Positions 63,467-64,000 of a stretch of 64,000 bases of DNA are shown piece by piece. The notes under the pieces are model-generated. The model worked only from the letters and a program-made list of their open reading frames with translations. It did no database searches and had not been told where the DNA came from. The position numbers and the translations under genes were made by a program. The first letter of the stretch is position 1; every line of letters starts with the position of its first letter. Origin of the DNA: Dyadobacter sp. CY326 (GTDB taxonomy: Bacteria; Bacteroidota; Bacteroidia; Cytophagales; Spirosomataceae); the NCBI RefSeq assembly GCF_021390515.1, contig NZ_JAJUXI010000002.1, positions 62,001-126,000 of the forward strand, in the 5' to 3' direction.

Positions 63467-64000
63467 ATGCTTTTTAACTCTACCAGCTTTGCAATATTCT
63501 TGCCGATCGTCTTTCTTCTATATTGGTTTGTAGCCGGTAGAAGTTATAAATTACAGAATAAGCTATTATTAATATCTAGCTATTTCTTTTATGCATGCTG
63601 GGACTGGCGCTTTTTATTTCTTTTAATATTCTCTACGCTACTGGATTATTATACTGGCATCAAAATGTCGGAAGCCAAAAATGCTGCACGGAGGGACTTT
63701 TGGTTCTGGTTAAGCATATCTGTTAATGTTGGATTTCTCGGGCTATTCAAATATTACAACTTCTTTATCACGTCATTTACGGAGCTTAATTCCGGATTGG
63801 GTTTCAAAATAAATCCTTTGACATTAAATATCATTCTTCCGGTAGGAATATCTTTTTATACCTTTCACGGACTATCGTACGTGATTGACATCTATAAAAA
63901 ACGCATTCCGGCTGAAAGGAATTTTATCGATTATGCGCTATTTGTAAGCTTTTTTCCATTGCTTGTAGCCGGACCGATCGAGCGTGCCACCCACCTATTA
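63467..64000 (+). CDS. MBOAT O-acyltransferase AlgI-like, N-terminal part, cut by window edge
   Basis: The first 178 codons from ATG 63467. MLFNSTSFAIFLPIVFLLYW, then SSYFFYACWDWRFLFLLIFSTLLDYYTG, LFKYYNFF, LPVGISFYTFHGLSYVIDIYK and FVSFFPLLVAGPIERA are classic AlgI/PatA MBOAT segments, with several membrane helices. The catalytic His lies past the edge. AlgI-type enzymes acetylate exopolysaccharide or cell-wall glycans, usually with an AlgJ/AlgX or SGNH partner encoded next to them. The upstream 285 bp show no gene. Confidence 0.93.
   Translation, partial: MLFNSTSFAIFLPIVFLLYWFVAGRSYKLQNKLLLISSYFFYACWDWRFLFLLIFSTLLDYYTGIKMSEAKNAARRDFWFWLSISVNVGFLGLFKYYNFFITSFTELNSGLGFKINPLTLNIILPVGISFYTFHGLSYVIDIYKKRIPAERNFIDYALFVSFFPLLVAGPIERATHLL

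Overview
The window reads as a chromosomal segment of a Bacteroidota bacterium of the order Cytophagales, most like Dyadobacter or a close relative. This placement is inferred from gene content and not from a marker search. The grounds are: a type IX secretion sorting domain on a large surface protein, promoters of the TTTG-N19/21-TAnnTTTG kind in front of tRNA genes, mostly weak Shine-Dalgarno sequences, a bacillithiol-type YtxJ protein, Tat-signal TldD proteins, and MoxR/DUF58/Bat gene sets.

Layout. 1-2.9 kb: the start of a Tat-exported aminotransferase, YtxJ, a lipoprotein, a small unknown protein and a single-domain response regulator. 3-17.1 kb: one long plus-strand operon, tldD-tldE-tldD-tldE-DUF4159-moxR-DUF58-BatA-like-DUF4175-like-membrane protein, with matching inverted octamer repeats between tldD and tldE in both copies. 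17.1-25.5 kb, minus strand: a TPR protein, a MutS-like ATPase, a kaiC-kaiB-kaiB-histidine kinase operon, two response regulators and a DeoR regulator. 25.6-31.3 kb: a DUF4406 protein, a membrane histidine kinase, a SelA-like PLP protein and a string of small unknown genes. 31.4-31.9 kb: tRNA-Arg, tRNA-Pro and tRNA-Ser with visible promoter and terminators. 31.9-45.3 kb: plus-strand core genes: a VWA/TPR Bat pair, purC, a STAS protein, gltB-gltD, a polysaccharide deacetylase, a glycosyltransferase, TatD and asparaginase.

At 45.4 kb a tRNA-Ser(GGA) gene is followed directly by a tyrosine recombinase, and from there to the right the window looks like accessory DNA. It holds two unknown membrane proteins, an IS3-family element with a programmed frameshift signal and a broken orfB, and a decaying operon of redox genes behind an AraC regulator (OYE remnant, quinone oxidoreductase, frameshifted SDR, OYE, frameshifted YjbR, truncated DUF4440). 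Beyond it lie an intradiol dioxygenase gene with an internal deletion, a LytTR regulator, a beta-helix surface protein, and a junction where two 5'-truncated genes meet head to head. The right edge cuts an AlgI-type O-acyltransferase gene.

Functional themes: (i) exported or membrane-linked protein quality control or maturation (two TldD/TldE pairs with MoxR and Bat proteins); (ii) a Kai-type ATPase module wired to two-component signalling; (iii) nitrogen and purine metabolism (GltBD, PurC, asparaginase); (iv) an integrated, partly degenerate island starting at tRNA-Ser.
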